Assembly: GCA_010094045.1 (NCBI GenBank)
Contig: ML986740.1
Span: 1 to 64,000 of the forward strand
Direction of reading: 5' to 3'
DNA length: 64,000 bases
Origin: Lojkania enalia
Taxonomy: Eukaryota > Ascomycota > Dothideomycetes > Pleosporales
The notes beneath the pieces are model-generated. The model saw only the letters and a program-made list of their open reading frames with translations. It had not been told where the DNA came from and did no database searches. Shown here piece after piece: positions 61,301-64,000 of this stretch. The first letter of the stretch is position 1. Each line of letters begins with the position of its first letter. The translations under genes were made by a program, and so were the position numbers.

Positions 61301-61610
61301 AGAGGTTCCGATCTTGGTTTAAATTTTAGTTATTAAATTCTAAGATAAAGCGATAATCGTACGTTGCTTCAATCTAAAAATTTAGATTATATTGTATTGC
61401 GAGTTCACCACTAAAACTTGAGACCACTAGAAGATCTATACTTTATCTAAAAAAAATATGAAATATTTAATTTATCTAGGTGTGTATACCATCTATGCTA
61501 ATAGTTTGCCAAATCTCTTTAATCGCCGCCACGAATGAAGAGAATTCAGCAAATCAGGATCAGAAAAAGAAAAACACGATTACATCGACCAGACACCATT
61601 AATCAAATCC
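61301..61610. other. Intergenic, 3' flank of the PKS gene
   Basis: AT-rich 310 nt between the P450 pseudogene and the PKS stop codon. No gene seen. The N-terminal end of the P450 may reach into it. Confidence 0.45.
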
Positions 61611-64000
61611 TTAGGCTGTGGGAATCTTGCCTTCAACAAACTCGGCCAAAAGCACCAACGATTTCTGTGCGCTCATCAAATCTAGGAAAGGAATGTCAAC
61701 TTTGAATGCTGTCCAAAACCAACTTCGGAACTCGGATGCGATCATGCTATCGACACCAAAGTCTGGCAAAGGCGTGCGGTCGTCAATTTGATCGGCTGGC
61801 ATAAGGATCAGGTTCGAGAAACGCTTCTTTATCAACCTCAAAATGGCTGTTTGGAAAGTTGGCGCGTCGGCCTCGGAAGCGAAGGTTGCAGTCAACGCTG
61901 TCGGAACCTCTTTGAACCAGGGGGCAGCGGTCCCAACAGATTGGCCGCTTGAAGCCCCTGAGGCTGCCTGGCGTGTCTCAATTTCAGCGTGCAGAGATGC
62001 CAGCAATACTGAGGCGCGCGCTTCAATGAGTACGCCGTGCTCGGTCACATCGAAACCTTGGGCACTCAAAGCACGGATACCTGCTGGCTCGAGACCAGTA
62101 AGAAGATGTGCCTCTGTCGGGTCGTGCACTGCTTCGGATCCGAGTGCGAGATCAACGATCTGAAGCATCTCTTCCTCATTGATTGGTTGAATACCTTTAC
62201 GGAGAAGTAGTGCCTCGATCTCTGGGTTTTCGTGGAGGTAGCCCACCTCGGAAATCATACCAAGACCGATCGATATAGCTGGCTTACCCTGATAGCGGCG
62301 CCAGCGCGCAAAGGAGTCGAGGAATCCGTTGGCCGCGCAATAGTTGCTTTCAGTTGCCGTACCCACGGTTCCGGACACAGACGACGTCATCAAGAAGAAA
62401 TCCAACTGATCATCATGGCCTTCGAGCGCATTGTGTAGATTCCACGTTCCTTTCCATTTGGGGTCAATTCCGGTGTGCCAGGCTTCGTTTGACATTCGTG
62501 TGAAAAGGGCCTCGTGGAGTCCCATGGCTGCTTGGACAACACCACCGACAGGCCTTCCCATATCTAGGCAGGCCTGAACGGCGGCGATAACGTCGTCAGA
62601 GTTGGAAACATCTCCACGCACCACACCAACTGTCGCGCCAGCACTCTCTAACCTTGAAACGAGGTCTCGCGCACTAGGCTTGTCAGCTCCTGAGCGGCCG
62701 ACGAAGACAAAGCGACGAGCTCCACGACCCATCATCCATCTGCTGAGACTTCGTCCGAGTCCGCCAAGACATCCGATCATAAGATAAACCTTTTCTGGAT
62801 CAAATAAGGTCAGGTAAGATGCCGGTACGACCTACATCAATAGTTAGGACTTTGATATCATAAAACTCTAACATAATGACTTACGGGGACAGAAGACTGA
62901 GGATTCTCCAGAGAAAGGACAACCTTGCCCACCCTGTCTTTGTTGCTTGCGAAGTACTGGTATGCTTGGGAGACTTCAGATGCGTCGAAGATCTTAATTG
63001 GCACTGGTTGAAGTGCCCCAGAGCGGTAGAGCTCCAGGGTCTCTGTCATTAGTTGATCCCAGATCCCGCGGGTGAAAGCATCTTCTGCGTAGTACAGGTC
63101 GGCAAGGTCGAATGCCGTGAAGGTGGCATTGCGGGAGAACACGCGCATATCTAGTATGCCAGCGTCATCGATTTCGCGGCTGCCAACCTCAACGAAACGT
63201 CCGAACTTGGCCAAGGAGCGCCAGCTATCATGAAGAAGGTCACCAGTGAGCGAATTGATGACTACATCAACGCCGCGGCCGTTTGTAACTTGCTTGAGTC
63301 CTTGGACAAAAGACGCGTCAAGTGAGCTAAAGACGTGCGAAGCGGGAAGACCTAGAACATTCACAAAGTACTCGCGCTTGGCCTCTGAATTAACCGTCGC
63401 ATAAATGATAGCGCCCAATCTCTTGGCTAGCATGACAGCCTCAATACCAAAAGTGTCGGAGCTGTCGTGGATTAAGACGGATTCCCCGGAACGGAGCTGA
63501 GCTCGGTATTTGAGGGCATATAGAGCGGTAGCATATCCGAGCAGCAAAGTCGGTAGAGTTGTAAAGTTTTCGCCATTCAAGCACTTATGTACCGATCCCA
63601 CCGGCACACGCACTCCTGTTCCTAAGTGGTGAGGGGCGCACGCGACGACGCGATCACCTACAGCAAAACCCTTGACATCAGGGCCCAAAGCCGTAACAAG
63701 TCCGGAAAAGGCGAACGCGGTAGTCTTATCTCTTCGATCTACACGGCCTAGCAGAGCATAGACGTCCTTGGCATCAAGATTCACTGCCTTGACATCGATG
63801 TCTAGTTGGCCTGGGGGTGGCATGGTGACCTTCTCCGATAGCTCCTGGAAGTGGATCGTATCTGCGACTCCTACTCGACTGATGGACAGCTGTGCTGGGT
63901 GTGCAGAAGCCAGTGCTTGTTTCTGAACGGCCACGTCGGGCTCTAGTCGTCGTCGGAATAGCGTATTAGTGTCGTACTCGGGCTGATAACGGCTAATAAG
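61611..64000 (-). CDS. Highly reducing type I polyketide synthase, C-terminal part (ER-KR-ACP), partial at window edge
   Basis: Join of 64,000-62,885 and 62,831-61,611; the frame is open at the right edge, so the N-terminal domains (KS, AT, DH, MT) lie outside. 778 residues are visible; the intron is 53 nt (GTAAGT...TAG) and joins SSVP to VVPASYLTLF. First comes an enoyl reductase domain (FSGLVTALGPDVKGFAVGDR, then GYATALYALKYRAQLRSGES), then a ketoreductase with the NADPH motif MIGCLGGLGR and catalytic Ser/Tyr/Asn (SSVSGTVG, SNYCAANGFLDSF), then the acyl carrier domain with the phosphopantetheine Ser codon at 61,746-61,748 (LPDFGVDSM). There is no thioesterase or reductase end, as usual for reducing PKSs. 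The ER nucleotide-binding loop is unusual (63,441-63,490). The product is not predictable. Confidence 0.92.

Overview
The window is from a filamentous ascomycete (Pezizomycotina). The evidence is short introns of about 48-57 nt with GT-AG ends, a Zn2Cys6 regulator, a highly reducing polyketide synthase, proteinase K-type subtilisins, a laccase, and an AT-rich transposon island decayed in the style of repeat-induced point mutation (RIP: C-to-T changes, TA-rich sequence, Trp and Gln codons turned into stops). I cannot name a genus.

Layout. 1-11,300 is an AT-rich graveyard of mobile elements: two Ty3/gypsy pol remnants with chromodomains, a hAT transposase remnant, and several Fot1/pogo copies, one with both terminal inverted repeats. 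A fresher gypsy chromodomain fragment marks the edge at 11.3 kb, where base composition changes abruptly. 12-20 kb has a T5orf172-domain protein, an ankyrin-repeat fragment and a three-exon nucleotide-sugar-transporter-like protein. 20-33 kb has secreted enzymes on the minus strand: a laccase-type multicopper oxidase with two N-terminal hevein-like chitin-binding domains, and two paralogous subtilisins separated by 4.7 kb without a recognisable gene. 37-50 kb is housekeeping: an MNN-type mannosyltransferase, a TLC-domain protein, a mitochondrial-type seryl-tRNA synthetase, a BTB protein and a small coiled-coil protein. 50-55.5 kb is a divergent pair, a 14-TM MFS transporter and a Zn2Cys6 transcription factor, which probably regulates it. 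56-58 kb is a second Fot1/pogo copy with intact inverted repeats, decayed inside. 58-64 kb is an apparently eroding metabolic locus: a frameshifted SDR lacking catalytic residues, a cytochrome P450 pseudogene with no heme-binding end, and the C-terminal part (ER-KR-ACP) of a reducing PKS that runs off the right edge.

Exon structures were assembled by eye: frames join without stops, splice sites are canonical, and family motifs continue across the joins. Family assignments come from motif recognition, not from searches. Edges of decayed repeats are approximate. No convincing tRNA, rRNA, CRISPR array or replication origin was seen.
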